A DNA stretch of 64,000 nucleotides, taken from contig CM055109.1 in the NCBI GenBank assembly GCA_029204225.1, positions 34,794,496 to 34,858,495 of the forward strand. The letters are read 5' to 3'. This document shows, piece by piece, positions 45,517 to 61,560 of the stretch. The notes beneath the pieces were generated by a model. The model saw nothing but the letters and a program-made list of their open reading frames with translations. It ran no database searches and was not told the origin of the DNA. Numbering within the stretch: the first letter of the stretch is position 1; the number at the start of each line of letters is the position of its first letter. The translations under genes were made by a program, and so were the position numbers. This DNA comes from Diphasiastrum complanatum. Lineage: Eukaryota > Streptophyta > Lycopodiopsida > Lycopodiales > Lycopodiaceae.

Positions 45517-45871
45517 AGGGAGGGAGGGAGGAGGTTAGCTCACTTGCTCATTTTACTTGCTAAAGGAGAAACATAAACTAATGAAACCAAGAAAGTAGGA
45601 ACTTGAAAGCAAAAGGAGAGCAACAATAGCAATAACAAGCATTGAATAGCAAATGAAGACGCTTCTCTTCCAAAAATGGTAGAGTTTCCTCCTTCTCATT
45701 AAGCATGGAAATATGGTACAAGTGGTGCCTTTTTATCAATGGGGAAGGCCCTTGCCCCAAAATCCTATTGGCTACTTCTAAAAATATAAGCTTTAATCTA
45801 CACCATTCACCTTGGGTCCAATCTAAGGGTCTTAAAAATGTACCTTAGAAATCACATGATACATGTAAGTT
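45382..45871 (-). repeat. left direct repeat (3' LTR candidate)
   Basis: It shares about 90% or more with 49899-50314 ('aaggagaaacataaactaat' through 'aatcacatgatacatgtaag'). It contains a long (GA)n plus (GGGA)n array at 45429-45535 that is much shorter in the other copy. On the minus strand a 'ttgataaaaagg' element could be a TATA-like box. Exact ends are not certain. Confidence 0.6.
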
Positions 45872-46055
45872 CTTGGCTTCGTCCCTCGGTTTGGCTTTTG
45901 TTAGGAAGAGATTTTACCAAGCAAGATCTCTGAAAGACCTTTGTTTAAGTTAGGGCTTTTCTCTGTTTCTGCAGCAAGCAAAGAAAATTATTCCCGTATA
46001 TAGTGAATTTGGAGAAATCCAGTCTCATTCCATATTCTATTTGAAAAATATTGTT

Positions 46056-47893
46056 TCATGCGCGACCTACTCCGCTGGGACGAGTTGAAAAAATTGTGGT
46101 CTGAAGCTCCTGGACCTTTGTAGAGACATCCATGATTGTTTTGAAGAGGCTTTGGATATATTGATTTTGGCCATCTTCTTTTTTTTGTAGCTCCAGTATC
46201 TCCTTCTGTCCATCCAACTCATGTTGTTGAGCGATCATCAATTCTTGTTGGAGCTTTGTAAGGTCCACTCGCAGCTGGGTGTTGCTGGTGGCCAATTGCA
46301 TTACTCGGCTGTCCAGTGAGGTCTTGGCTGCTACCGCATCTTGAATGAAGGTTCCCAAAGCTTGGTAGGCCGTCGTGAAGTTCGTGGGAACAGCTGGTAT
46401 CGTGGCACTTGCTGGGGCTACTTTTGTTGTCATCCGAATGGTTTGCATGCCAATGTCGTCATCTTCGATCAGGTTCTCTGGCGACGCCATACCCTCTGGT
46501 GCGGTGGGATCAGCATGAAGGGGTGATGATACAAATTTCATCTGTACAAATGCATCATCGGACAATAGTTTGTTGCCCTCAGCAGCCTTCACTAGAGATG
46601 TGGGAGGTGTGAGAAGAGTGGCGATGGTGGAAATAGGCGTAAGAACAGACTGCTCAAAAGAAGGAATGGTAGGAACAGAGGGGAACTGAAGGGTGGTTTG
46701 GAGGATGGATGGAGACGAGGGAGGTGAAGAGACTTGGCGAGGCGGCGAAATATTGATGAGTTGCATCCACGACAAGGTGTCGGGAGAGAGTTGTGAATCG
46801 AGGGGGTTGATCTAGAGAAGGGGGTAGAGGCAAAGGTAGGGGGTATGGATGAAGCGATAGTGATGGAAGCAGTGGAAGAGGCGGGAGCGGAGGTAGAGGA
46901 CATTGGAATAGGAAGAATAGGAGCAGATGTGGTAGTGGAGGTGGTGGGTTGAGCAGAAGAAGAAGTTGTGGCGACGGAAGTGGGGGTGGTTAGCTGTGGA
47001 AGTGTAGTGCGTCATCTGGTGGTAGGAGGACTGGATGAGGAGGGGGCAGTGCCACACATGCGTTTTCTAGCCGTTGTGTTAGTAACTGTAGTTGATGGGA
47101 GGTGGAAGCATTAGAAGGCGGGTATAGTGTAGTGTGAGGGATGGTGGCAGACATTTTATTGGATTGGTTAAACCTACGAACCTTCTCCTCGAGAAGCGCA
47201 CAAACAAAGTTACACAGCAGGGGTCCTGCTGCGATACGATCGCGCATGTTAGGTTTGATGACAATGGAGAGTTCATGCAAAAGAAAAGTATGCCAGTCGT
47301 ATGGCGCTTCTATGGGGCTAGGAAACTCTATGAAGGATTCCACAATCTAGTTGAGCAGCGTGGACTATATGCGGTCCTTGCGGAAAGTTGAAACAACCAA
47401 AAAGTTGCTCAACAGATAGGCAGTTGCTTGAATTATGGGACTATTGATAGCCTTTATCAAATACCCATTGTTAGTCTAGACTGGGATCTCAGGGGCAGTG
47501 TTGGTTACGTAAGGTTTGATGATGTTTTTGGCTTGGCGATGGGAGATTGGCTGGCGATCACCGGAGATTCACTAACGATCACCAGACACTATGCCGGGAG
47601 TGACCATGGAGTTAGCATTTATTCGTACCTTGTACAATACCTTGGTACAGGATGTGGAAGCACAACTTCGGCGTGTCACACGTGGCATAAGCATAGAGAG
47701 CTAGCCCCATGTTGATGTCAGAGGAGAATAGCACCGAATAAAAGCCCATTGTTGCAAGAAGAGAGGCAGCTGCCTGAAGCCAAGGTTGGATCAAGGAAGC
47801 AGACGACAGGGCCCAAATCTAGGTGGCAGAAGGTATCTCACATTGGATGACCTTCTTCGTGCCACTATCGTCAGAGGAGGAGGAAGAAGTCAT
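46056..47893 (-). pseudogene. extra ORF downstream of integrase, degenerate
   Basis: The minus strand from 47893 reads 'MTSSSSSDDSGTKKVIQCEI', stops, then 'SLIQPWLQAAASLLATMGFY' and 'YAYATCDTPKLCFHILYQG'. After another break comes 'LHELSIVIKPNMRDRIAAGP' and 'LLCNFVCALLEEKVRRFNQ', then a Pro/Ser/Thr-rich stretch, and finally a 239-codon open part (46775-46056) ending in a coiled coil ('LRVDLTKLQQELMIAQQHEL'). I do not recognise the family. The layout, a structured N part, a low-complexity middle and a coiled-coil end, would suit a structural protein. It has no membrane anchor, so an envelope role is not supported. Confidence 0.5.
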
Positions 47894-48934
47894 GATGTTA
47901 GATGATAAACAAGTGCATTAGTGATGGAGATGAAAAAAAGAGCACAAGCTTTCAGAAAAGGGAAAAAGATGTAAAAAATAGTTAAAAGGCTCAAAATCTG
48001 ATAAAAGGTGGAAAATCGGAGGATGGAAGTGAAAATAGAAGTATTGAGAGTAGAACTGGTAGTTGTGAAGGTAGGTGAAGATTTGTGAAAAGTCTCATTA
48101 CAATTGGATAACTTTGAAATTTGGAAGAAAATTCTGGCAGAACTTCGCTGAATGAAGTGCCAAATGACTCAAATTCTGCCCTTATAGAGCAAAATCTAGA
48201 GTGCGTATTAGGTGAAATGCACTTTTTCCAGTTCAATTCTAACCAAAATTTGGCAGGGACCTTCTTCACAAAATTCTAAGACTTCAGGGAAGTCTGTGAA
48301 GGTTCAGAAGGTGATTTGACAGGCCTGCGAATGTTCTGCAAGGGTTCATACTGTCTACGAGGGTTCAACTCTCGCAGGAGATGATCTATCGCACAACTTG
48401 CTCCATATAATGGATTTTCAGGATCAGACTATGTAGGCAGACTAATTTCACTGTTCTGAATCCATTTATTCCTCTGCAAATGTTGGTTTGTTGATCTTGA
48501 TGCTCTGCAAAGGTTCCAAAGATTTTACCTTATTGAACCCTCGTAGACACTCAGATTTGATGATTTTTTCATTAGTAACTCTCGCAGAGATTTTCATAGA
48601 TGCATCTGAGTCAGATCTGGTGACTGACAAAGTTTCAAGAGTTAGTTCCCAAGGGATCTCAAAAAATCATGGAAAAAGTGCTCTTTTTCAGTGTTTTTGA
48701 TGCGATCTTGAGATTCTATGATCTTTAACTCTCGTAGACTGGTATTCCATTACATCCAAGTCAGATCTAACTATAGAGAGTTCTTTGGAAATTTTGATGG
48801 ACAATTGGTAGCTGATTCATCCGTTTAAGTGAATTTTGTCTTTATTTTGCTATGTTTTCTTGAGATCGATGTCTTTGGTTTGCAAGAATGGAGGTTGATT
48901 GATGTAATCTGATGATCTACTTCCTTGTTGATCC

Positions 48935-49045
48935 TATCTGGACCTAGATCCCACTTAGATCTCGTCGGATGTTGTTGGATCTACTTAGATCTTGCTAGAT
49001 CTTGATGGATTTAGTTTGATCTGACTAGATTTCCGTAGATTTGGC
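48935..49045. repeat. degenerate 'tagatc' repeat
   Basis: The phrase 'cttagatct' or 'gatctnnntagat' recurs about eight times with 11-20 bp spacing. It lies between the extra ORF and integrase. Confidence 0.5.
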
Positions 49046-49079
49046 TGTGATGACCTTAAAGATGTACTAATTGTGATGT

Positions 49080-49865
49080 GTCATCACCATCCTTGATCTG
49101 CTTCACTGTGGTGGCCAATACTTGTGCAAACGGCTACCATTGATGGGCGTGTCGAATGGTGTCCCATCTAACTACTCGAGGCCCAGACTCCATGGCTGAG
49201 GATATCCTTTACTCAGAACGGGCCTTCGCCTATGAACTTCAACTTTCCCTTGATCACCTTGGTTTTTCACATGAGGACCAAATCTCCAGATCAAAGATAT
49301 TTCTTGTGCAATTGACGATCATGCCATGCCTTTGATTGTTCTTTTTCAACTGCCAATGCATGCACAGCTAGTAAGTGTGTCTCACAAAGTTTACGCAGTG
49401 CTTCATGGTATAATTGTAGAGATTTGGATTCATCAAGGTGTTGTGTTGTAGCGATCTTTAATGAAGGGACCAAAAACTCTATTGGCATAACGACATAGAC
49501 CAACTGAAATGGCATGTGGTCAGTGCTTCCTTTGTAGGCTATTCTGAATGCCCACATAGCAGCATGTAACTTGTGCTCCCAATCAGATTTGCTAGCTTCA
49601 ACTGTTTTTGTGAGCACGCTACACAGGATCTTATTGGATGATTTGGCCTATCCATTATTGCGAGGATAACAAGGCATGCTGAATATATGGATCATGAAGT
49701 ATTTCTCCAATAGGACCTTGATGGTCTCATTGACGAAATGGCTTCTGCGATCGCTAAGTATCTCCATCGAGCATCCAAAGCGCACAATGATATTCTCATA
49801 CAGACACTTGGCAGTTGCTCGAGCGTCAGCTATTCACACTGCCTTGGCTCGACCCACTTGGTGAG
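49080..49865 (-). pseudogene. Ty3/gypsy integrase, C-terminal two thirds
   Basis: 'CLYENIIVRFGCSMEILSDR' (catalytic Asp region), 'HIFSMPCYPRNNG' then a stop, 'LTKTVEASKSDWEHKLHAAM', 'WAFRIAYKGSTDHMPFQLVY' and 'AWHDRQLHKKYL' are in the order of a gypsy integrase. They are followed past stops by 'SGDLVLM', 'KGKLKFIGEGPF' and 'DGTPFDTPINGSRLH', the usual end of the Tat/Athila-type polyprotein. The open part is 49617-49291. Confidence 0.85.
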
Positions 49866-49898
49866 GTAATATGAAAAAAACAACTAAAAAAGCATTTG

Positions 49899-50314
49899 TA
49901 GTAAAAAAGAGAGGGAGAGAGAGAGAGTTAGAGGGATAGAAGAAGTAGAGAAAGAGAGAGAGTTTGTGTGAAGGTTAGCTCACTTGATAATTTTACTTGC
50001 TAAAGGAGAAACATAAACTAATGAAACCAAGAAACTAGGAACTTGAAAGCAAATGGAGAGCAACAATAGCAATAGCAAGCATTGAATAGCAAATGAAGAT
50101 GCTTCTCTTCCAAAAATGGTAGAGCTTCCTCCTTCTCATTAAGCATGGAAATATGTACAAGTGGTGACTTTTTATTAATGGGGAAGGCCCTTGCCCCAAA
50201 ATCCTATTGGCTACTTCTAAAAATATAAGCTTTAATCTACATCATCCACCTTGGGTCCAATCTAATCCAAGGGTCTTAAAAAAAGTACATTAGAAATCAC
50301 ATGATACATGTAAG
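49899..50314 (-). repeat. right direct repeat (5' LTR candidate)
   Basis: Partner of 45382-45871, with a much shorter GA tract. It directly abuts the integrase remnant, so the 5' part of the element has been deleted. Confidence 0.6.
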
Positions 50315-51984
<1,670 letters not shown>

Positions 51985-51994
51985 AGCATATCTG

Positions 51995-52792
51995 ATGCCA
52001 CCTCGGCTACCTTTGGTCGGAGTAGCACCAAACCTTTACCTTTACTTGTATTTTATGGCTAACAAGGTCTGTTGTATGAGTAGTACACCAGATGGTTTCA
52101 TGATGATGACTCTTGGCTACGGGGAGCCCCTTCCTCCTCCTAATCCTTTTGTTCAGACCATTATATGTTGCATGAAGAAAGCTGTTGAAGTTCACAATTT
52201 GATTACCGCTTATGATATGACTACTTGTAATGCTGCTGGCCCAGATGATAAAATTCTGTGTCTTATGGATTTGATGAACATCATGGATTGGATCAATATT
52301 TATACGAATTTTATTAAAAAGAAGGAATCCCTTAGCATGATTGAAAAAATTTATATGGGCCTCTCCAATTATGCTGAACAAATTGCTGCTGAGGAAAAAT
52401 TTTGTAATACGCATATTCGAAAAGTATTTGCTTGCTTGGAAAAAGAAAATGGTGACTCCTCTATTGATACCCCTGTCCCTTCTACTGCTCCTACTTCACC
52501 GCACCCTCTGATTTTTACTGAGGACCTTGATGAAGATAGTGCTTCTCAGTTAGAGTCTTTCTCACAAGAAATCTGTGATGTGGGAAATCAATCTGCCTTT
52601 GAATTTTGTCAAGCCAATAGTTGCCAAGTACCATTGGTACCTAGTCGTGTCATTGAATTTAAATTTGCAAAAACTGCTTATAAACTTTGGAGCCTTCCCT
52701 CTGTAGACTTCCTTGCATCTATCTCTATTGAACTCTGGACCGCTCTTGCTCATCTTACTAATGAAGAGGTCCAAGCTTGCTGCTTTGCATAA
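51995..52792 (+). CDS. ORF of unknown function in the Penelope-like element (265 aa)
   Basis: Starts MPPRLPLVGVAPNLYLYLYF just after the left repeat. It is mostly helical, with scattered cysteines ('VQTIICCMKKAVEVHNLITA', 'EEVQACCFA') and an acidic Ser/Pro/Thr stretch in the middle. It has no GIY-YIG endonuclease signature, zinc finger or RNA-binding motif that I can see. A following frame (52713-53036), then 53043-53348, continue without a stop in shifted frames, so the original protein may have been longer. Its position before the RT suggests an N-terminal part of the same polyprotein. Confidence 0.5.
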   Translation: MPPRLPLVGVAPNLYLYLYFMANKVCCMSSTPDGFMMMTLGYGEPLPPPNPFVQTIICCMKKAVEVHNLITAYDMTTCNAAGPDDKILCLMDLMNIMDWINIYTNFIKKKESLSMIEKIYMGLSNYAEQIAAEEKFCNTHIRKVFACLEKENGDSSIDTPVPSTAPTSPHPLIFTEDLDEDSASQLESFSQEICDVGNQSAFEFCQANSCQVPLVPSRVIEFKFAKTAYKLWSLPSVDFLASISIELWTALAHLTNEEVQACCFA

Positions 52793-53042
52793 GAGTCCTT
52801 CTTTTGATACTCCTATTGCCTTTGATAATGTTATCAAGATGAGCAGATTTGAACCTTCAAGATGTCCTTCTGAGCAGACATGGGCTAGAACTAGAGGCCA
52901 TTTTGACACTGGCTTTAATAGAATGAACCTTCATCAAGCTAGAATCTGGAACTGGAAAAGACCCTTCTTTAAGTGCAGATGCGGTGATAAATGCAAAAAC
53001 AATTCTTCTATCATATGGTTTGATCACTCTATCTAGTATATA

Positions 53043-53348
53043 ATGAATAATCTTTCCATTTTCTTTCCTGGTGCATCTCTGCAAAACCAGCTTAATGCCT
53101 TCTTTCTTTGGTTGCATACACCTGCTAGAGAGGTTATCAAGTCCCACCTTGTATTTCTGTTTATCCGACAATACATGATTGATGCTGCCATTGAACTTTC
53201 CATAAACCCTACTGGTAAGCTTCTTGCACACCTTGGCGATGCTGAAAACGTTCAAGAAATTGAACGCCTTTTGAAAAACCCAGCTTCTCTACCTTGCAAG
53301 ACAAATACTTCTAGAATACTAGCAAAAAAATGGGTTCCTTCAATCTGA
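53043..53348 (+). pseudogene. linker coding segment before the RT
   Basis: 101 codons, 'MNNLSIFFPGASLQNQLNAF' to 'ILAKKWVPSI', with no recognised domain. It lies between the unknown ORF and the RT, in a different frame from both, so it is probably part of one broken long frame. Confidence 0.4.
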
Positions 53349-53559
53349 ACAATCCAAGCTCAGTCATATCAGGCAGTGGAAATAACAGGAAGAGGAAATA
53401 CAAAGTAGTGGTGGAAAGGGGGATCTTCCTATCAGAAAGCTGAACTTTTACCGTGATTGATCCATGTGCAGGAAGACATAGAAGAAACAAGGATATTGGA
53501 GGTCAGCAATACTGGCAGACGACGACTAGTGGTTAGAAGAGACAGAGGGAAGTTTTTTC

Positions 53560-55435
53560 TTGCATTTATGTTATTATAACAGATGCTTTGAGAGGGTTGA
53601 TGTTAAACAATTATATGCAGAAACCTTACTTCAGATTTTTGGTCACATTGATGAGACTTTTGAGCTTATCGTTTTTGGTTGGTCTTATTTTCCACATTTG
53701 AAGCATGAATGGTGTGATTTCAATGTTGGCAACATTCCACCTTGTACTTGCGCTTACAATAAACGTTTTAAAGAGTTCGTTTTTGAAATTTTTGGGCGTG
53801 TTGTCTCGATGGATACTGGAATTATTAGAAGCAAAGTTTTAAAGAATGACTTGAACAAAGGGCTTAATCATATCTCATTGCGCCAGTCTAATATAAATGA
53901 GGTGTCTTTAGAACTTTATCGTGGATGGTTTGAATTGGCAAGTTTTTTACCTACTTATCAAGATATTGATCATGAGACTGTTAGGGAACATGCCTTGATT
54001 TACAAAGATGTTGTTACAAACTTTTTGAAAAATGCCAAGTGGTTACATGGAAAAAGGGTTATGAGTAACAAACTTACAAATGCCATTGTAGAATGTAATT
54101 GGATTACTACAATCTATATGATAATGGTGTGGATAAGGTGCAACATAACCCGTGTTTTATGTGCATCTACTTTGTAAGAAGTTTGGCTTTGGTTAGACTG
54201 TCTAGTCCAAATTTTGTCCCGTTTCCAAGTGAATATGATAATACACTAGACGTGGCTATGGTTAAAATTCAAGATACTTTTGCTACTAAAATATCTGATT
54301 TTCTAATAGGGAAAGAAGAATTGCCTTTTTTACGTTGTACTTTCAAAGCACACAAAAATGCATTCAGATGGATTACAAATGCACATGACTGCTATTTTTC
54401 AAAGGCGGCCACATTTATTTCTAGAGCTCTTGGTATACTGACTCCACTCCTTATGGAGAGAGCAGGCCTTAAGGCAACTTCATACCGGAGTATCCTAAAT
54501 GTGGATACTAACCTATTCTGGCAGTGTGACTCATCCACTGAATTTTATCTTAGTGTGCCTAGCAAAATCACTTCCACGTGGTCCACTGACATTGCAAAAT
54601 GCTATGAAAATATTCTTCTTAATGGTCCGGATGGGCTAAAAATAATAATACAGAAAATGATAAGGTATGCATTCAAGTCTTGTAAAAACAAAAAACTTGC
54701 CTATCAGTGGAAATCGAGCCTTAAGCAATTTGAGGGTGACCAATCAGATTGATAATTGGACTGTGATTGACATAGAACCTCTTTGCCAGTATAATGATAT
54801 ATTGATTGACAATTGCATAGTAAGATAAGGAAATAGAACTTGGAAACATGTATGTGGTATTCCTATGGGATTTGGCTATTCCCCTACTTGGTGTAACTAG
54901 TATCTGTCATTCTTTGAAATCCATTTCATGAAAAGACTGGCCAGGCTTGGAAAAGTGGAATACCTACATGCCTTCAAGCATACTTTCCGTTATATTGATG
55001 ATATTTGTTTCATAAACAACAGAGATGCTCTTGTATTTCTAGACAAGGAGCAACCTCGTATCGATGATAATGCCTTATGGATCTATCCCTTGGAGTACCT
55101 CACTATTGAAAAAGAAGACGCTTCGGATAACATGATTAATTTTTTGAATATTATCACTACTTTTGATTCTTTATCAAAAAAGTTTCATATGAAAAATTTT
55201 GACAAAAGACGGGAAACTGCCAATAGGCCAATTATGAGCTATTGCTGTCATGTACTGTTGTAGCGAACAAGATACCTTTATGGATGAGGTCAAAAACATT
55301 ATTCTTGCTTTTCAAAATAATGGCTTCATGAGAGGAAGATTGTATGAAGTTTCAAATAACCTGTTTCTACACGAATCGTTCCTTGGACTCAAGTTTACTT
55401 TAAAAAAAAATGCTAAATTTCTTTTGGTGGGCAGT
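53560..55435 (+). pseudogene. Penelope-like reverse transcriptase, frameshifted
   Basis: Two long frames (53560-54177 and 54099-54752) overlap by a frameshift; a third covers 54840-55263 and a fourth 55250-55438. RT blocks in order: 'EELPFLRCTFKAHKNAFRWI' (the P-x-F-x-x-x-x-K-x-H-K block of Penelope-like RT), 'ISRALGILTPLL', motif A 'STDIAKCYENI', motif B 'CGIPMGFGYSPTWCN' then a TAG and 'YLSFFEIHF', and motif C 'FRYIDDICFINN'. The C-Y-E/D-x-I form of motif A and 'IPMG' are shared with Penelope-like elements and telomerase rather than LTR or LINE RTs. The part before motif 1 is cysteine-containing and unrecognised. No endonuclease domain follows. Confidence 0.7.
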
Positions 55436-55472
55436 TAGCACTCCATCTCAGGGGTGCTAACTGCCCCCTGAG
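55429..55472 (+). promoter_or_regulatory. two mutually exclusive hairpins at the RT 3' end
   Basis: Hairpin 1: GGGCAGTTAGCAC (55429-55441) pairs perfectly with GTGCTAACTGCCC (55454-55466). Hairpin 2: CTCAGGGG (55447-55454) pairs perfectly with CCCCTGAG (55465-55472). Hairpin 2 uses the loop of hairpin 1 and the bases after its stem, so both cannot form together. It sits at the end of the RT frame, 34 bp before the (TC)n array. Confidence 0.7.
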
Positions 55473-55503
55473 AAGCTTTGCTAGCTGTGGGTATGGTTGG
55501 TGG

Positions 55504-58566
<3,063 letters not shown>

Positions 58567-58578
58567 CTCACCCTTAAG
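58567..58578 (-). promoter_or_regulatory. copia polypurine tract
   Basis: The minus strand reads CTTAAGGGTGAG directly before the TGTTGG start of the LTR. The form and place are usual for plant copia elements. Confidence 0.7.
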
Positions 58579-60530
58579 CTTACTGCTATGAATTTGATTC
58601 TGAATTGAAATTAACATACCTACTAGAGTAGTATGTTTCTCGCTTGACAAGGATTTTGTCAAAATGTCAACCAACATACTGTCAGTATGACAGTAACTTA
58701 ATTCAACTTCTTTACTCTAAACTTTCTCTCTAAGAAAATGAAATTGAACTTCAATGTGTTTAATTCTAGAATCAGTTCATGGGGGTTTTGACAATTTGCG
58801 AGTAAATTCTTTGCGAGTTTTGTTTACAAATGATTTCTAAAATTTCATGGCACATGGTATGCTATCAAATATATATGCTTTATATATAATCATTTTATAC
58901 TAGATAAATACTAACTCTGATTATACCAATGGATTCTACTCAAAAAATGGAGCACTTTTTCTTTCTGGACCATCTCAATCCGAGCAATAGTAAGAAAGTT
59001 ATGACAGGTCAACGTTTTTTAGACTTAAAAACATTTTCCCCTTGGAACCTAAAAGGGGTAGCATGCCGGTGTGCTATCAATTTGAGTTAAAGACTAGAAG
59101 CTTAAATTGGTAGCACGCTACCCTTTTCAAGCTCCCATTAAAAAAAAAATCAGCCTAAAAAACTTTGAAGTGCGATAACTTTCTTAATATTGCTCGAATT
59201 GAGATGATCCAAAAACTTGCAAAAATGCTCCATTTTTCATGTAGAATACATTGATAAAAAATAAAAATATTTTATTATCTCATCATCTCAACATAAGCTT
59301 AATAGTTAAGTTATATAGCCTCCATCTAGAACATACAATGAAAATATTCTTTTTCACCAACGTTGATTTTATGATACATATCATAGGCTTGGCCACATAC
59401 CATCATGTCTTTTATTGTATGGTCGTACATGAATCGTTGGAACTACACAAAAATGTTTTAGCTCGATAAATGTAAAATTAAAGTGACTAAGTTTTTTGCA
59501 TTCTCAATGATATAGCATACTATGTACAATTTGTAGACAACATGATTTGCAAACATATCTTTTAGCTAGCAAGAAAATAAACAACATGATAATAAAGTAT
59601 ATAAATAGATGTCACCCCCAAAAGCGATGTAGAATAAATTTTAAAAACCCAAAAAAAATGTAGCATGCCATGTGCTATCAATTTGACGTAATTTAAAAAC
59701 ACTAAACTCGCAAAACTCGCAGATGATTTACTCACAAAATGCCAAACCCTAGTTCATGGGTTCACAGATAGAGCTAAGCAGCTCTAATTGTTGCAATGGA
59801 GTATAGTAGGACTGATTTGGTGAAATTGCAGATTATGTAGTAATCTTCTGCGCCAAATGATCTCCTTCACGGCTGATGTAGCTGCAACATATTCAAATTC
59901 TGTAGAAGATAGAAATGCATTTCTGCTTTTGACTATTCCATGAGATGGGTCCTCCTGCAAGGAAACAGATGTAACCAGATGTGGACTTTCTAGTATCAAT
60001 GTTTTCTACCCAGTCAAACTCTGAATAAGTGACTAATGTGAGTGCAGCTTCTGTGTTTCCATTATAGCACAAAGCATAGTGCTTTGTTGCTTGAATGTAC
60101 TTAAATGCTCTTTGAAGAGCCTTCCAATGTTGTAAGCCTGGATTGAACATGTATTGTGATAGTGTGCTTACTGTATATGCAAGATCAGGTCGAGTGTAGA
60201 TCATGGAATACATGATCAATCTGATTATTGACTAATAAGGGTATTTGCACATCTCTTTATGTTCTTCTTCAGTTCGGGGGCACATGTCTTTTGATAGTTT
60301 GGATCCTGGATCCATGGGTGAATCTATTGGCTTACAGTCCTCCATGCTATATTTCCAAAGTACACTGATTAGATAGATTTCTTGGCTTATAGTGATCCTT
60401 CTGCTTGCGCGATCTCTGGTGATCTCCATACCAAGTAGGTAGTGAACTGGGCCTGAATCAGTCATTTCAAATTCTTGTGAAAGTAGGATTAATTTTCTTG
60501 CATCAGGGCACCCTCCAACAAGCTTTTACA
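58579..60530 (-). pseudogene. copia RT end and RNase H
   Basis: 'LILLSQEFEMTDSGPVHYLL', 'GMEITRDRASRRITISQEIY', 'PIDSPMDPGSKLSKD', 'IYTRPDLAYTVSTLSQYM', 'HWKALQRAFKYIQATKHY', 'STSGYICFLAGGPISWNSQK', 'SSTEFEYVAATSAVKEIIWR' and 'HCNN' are in copia order. After the foldback insertion, 'TDSRIKHIEVQFHFLREKV', a stop and 'VELSYCHTDSMLVDILTKSL' finish the domain. Removing 58783-59751 and one target copy joins 'ALSVNP' to the following codons in frame. Several stops are present. Confidence 0.9.
58783..59751. mobile_element. hAT-like foldback element, 969 bp, non-coding
   Basis: Flanked by perfect 8-bp duplications GTTCATGG (58775-58782 and 59752-59759), the size made by hAT transposases. The ends are imperfect inverted repeats: GGGTTTTGACAATTTGCGAG at the left, and TAGGGTTTGGCATTTTGTGAG read inward from the right. 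A second inner inverted pair ('ggggtagcatgccggtgtgc' and 'ggtagcacgctaccc') gives extensive foldback. No transposase frame is seen. Confidence 0.75.
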
Positions 60531-61560
60531 GCTCCAAAAACTGTTCAGAACAAATCTTGAAAAATGCAACACCTACATTCAACTTCTTCCGTTCAACTAT
60601 TTTGAAGACGTCAAACCTGTTCATAGTTCAAAAGTTTAACTATTTTTCAGCACCTTCGGCTTTTTCGCATTTTTTCAAAAAATGCGAGAAAAGATAAATT
60701 CTAAAAGGTCCTCTATTTTTACGAGTTAAACTGTTAAAGGCACCTTCACCAATTTTTTAAGGGCACCTTCAAGTTGTTTTAAAGGTACCTTCGACTTCTT
60801 CGCTTTTTTTCAAAAAGCATGAGAAAATATTATAGAAATCTTTGTTTTTTTGAGGGCACCTTCAACTTTCTAAGGGCGCCTTAAACTTATTTAGGAACAC
60901 CTTCGACTTTTTCGCAAAAACCTGAAGTGAGAGAAAAATGCCGAAGGTCATCTGAAATGAACGAGGTTCATTCCTAGCCACTTCCCGTAATTTGTGAAGT
61001 GAGAGAAAACCACTTCACATAAAATGCGAAGTGAGAGATTTTGCAACGTCCTCGTCCACGTCAACAATCCTGATTTGTTGACCGTATACACTATGCATAG
61101 TTGTCACATAAGCCATCTACTTCCAAGTACAACGGCTTTCTCAATTAGTGACAAACATTCAATGTAATTAATACATGGATGAAATCTATAAATAGATCAT
61201 CCAAGCACAGATTAGTGGTAGCTCTATCCATGAGACGTATTATTTGAGCCTCCCAAGTATGCGTCAATTTTTGGTTGTAATTGCTTTTTGTATTGTACTT
61301 CAGTGTAATATAGCAGCAGCGGTTTTTTTATGTGTATAACGTAGATGAATGCTTGTTGTGACTGAATGAAATCTATCACTATTTGATCGTTCTTGTTTAC
61401 TCACTCTGATCAGAACATGGACGTCTACGACTCCTCAGTTTTTGATCAGACGATGGCTGTCTTTGATGCTTGAGGAACTCGCGATATCATACTGCTCTTC
61501 CATTTATTTTAGAACTATACTTCACATTGAATCTGATTTCAGTAGTACCACACACAAACC
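60531..61560 (+). other. LTR-like segment with TATA box
   Basis: A plus-strand TATAAATAG lies at 61187-61195. Upstream, the phrase 'aagggcacctt' or a close form recurs about five times with 'ttcgcatttttt' blocks (60640-60960). The same motifs and TATA box occur at 17440-17746. No coding sequence. Confidence 0.35.

Larger units (their letters stand above)
45382..50314 (-). mobile_element. LTR-flanked Ty3/gypsy remnant with an extra ORF
   Basis: Long direct repeats at 45382-45871 and 49899-50314 bracket sequence that, on the minus strand, holds a gypsy integrase (49865-49080) and then a long degenerate ORF (47893-46056). Gag, protease, RT and RNase H are missing between the right repeat and integrase, so there is a large internal deletion. 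An ORF placed between integrase and the 3' LTR is known in some Ty3/gypsy lineages (Athila, Tat/Ogre). Assignment to one of these is inference. Confidence 0.6.

Noticed and set aside
46056-46775. Coiled-coil 239-codon frame as an independent host gene
   Set aside because: It lies between gypsy integrase and an LTR-like repeat on the same strand and is the end of a longer broken frame, so it is element-derived.
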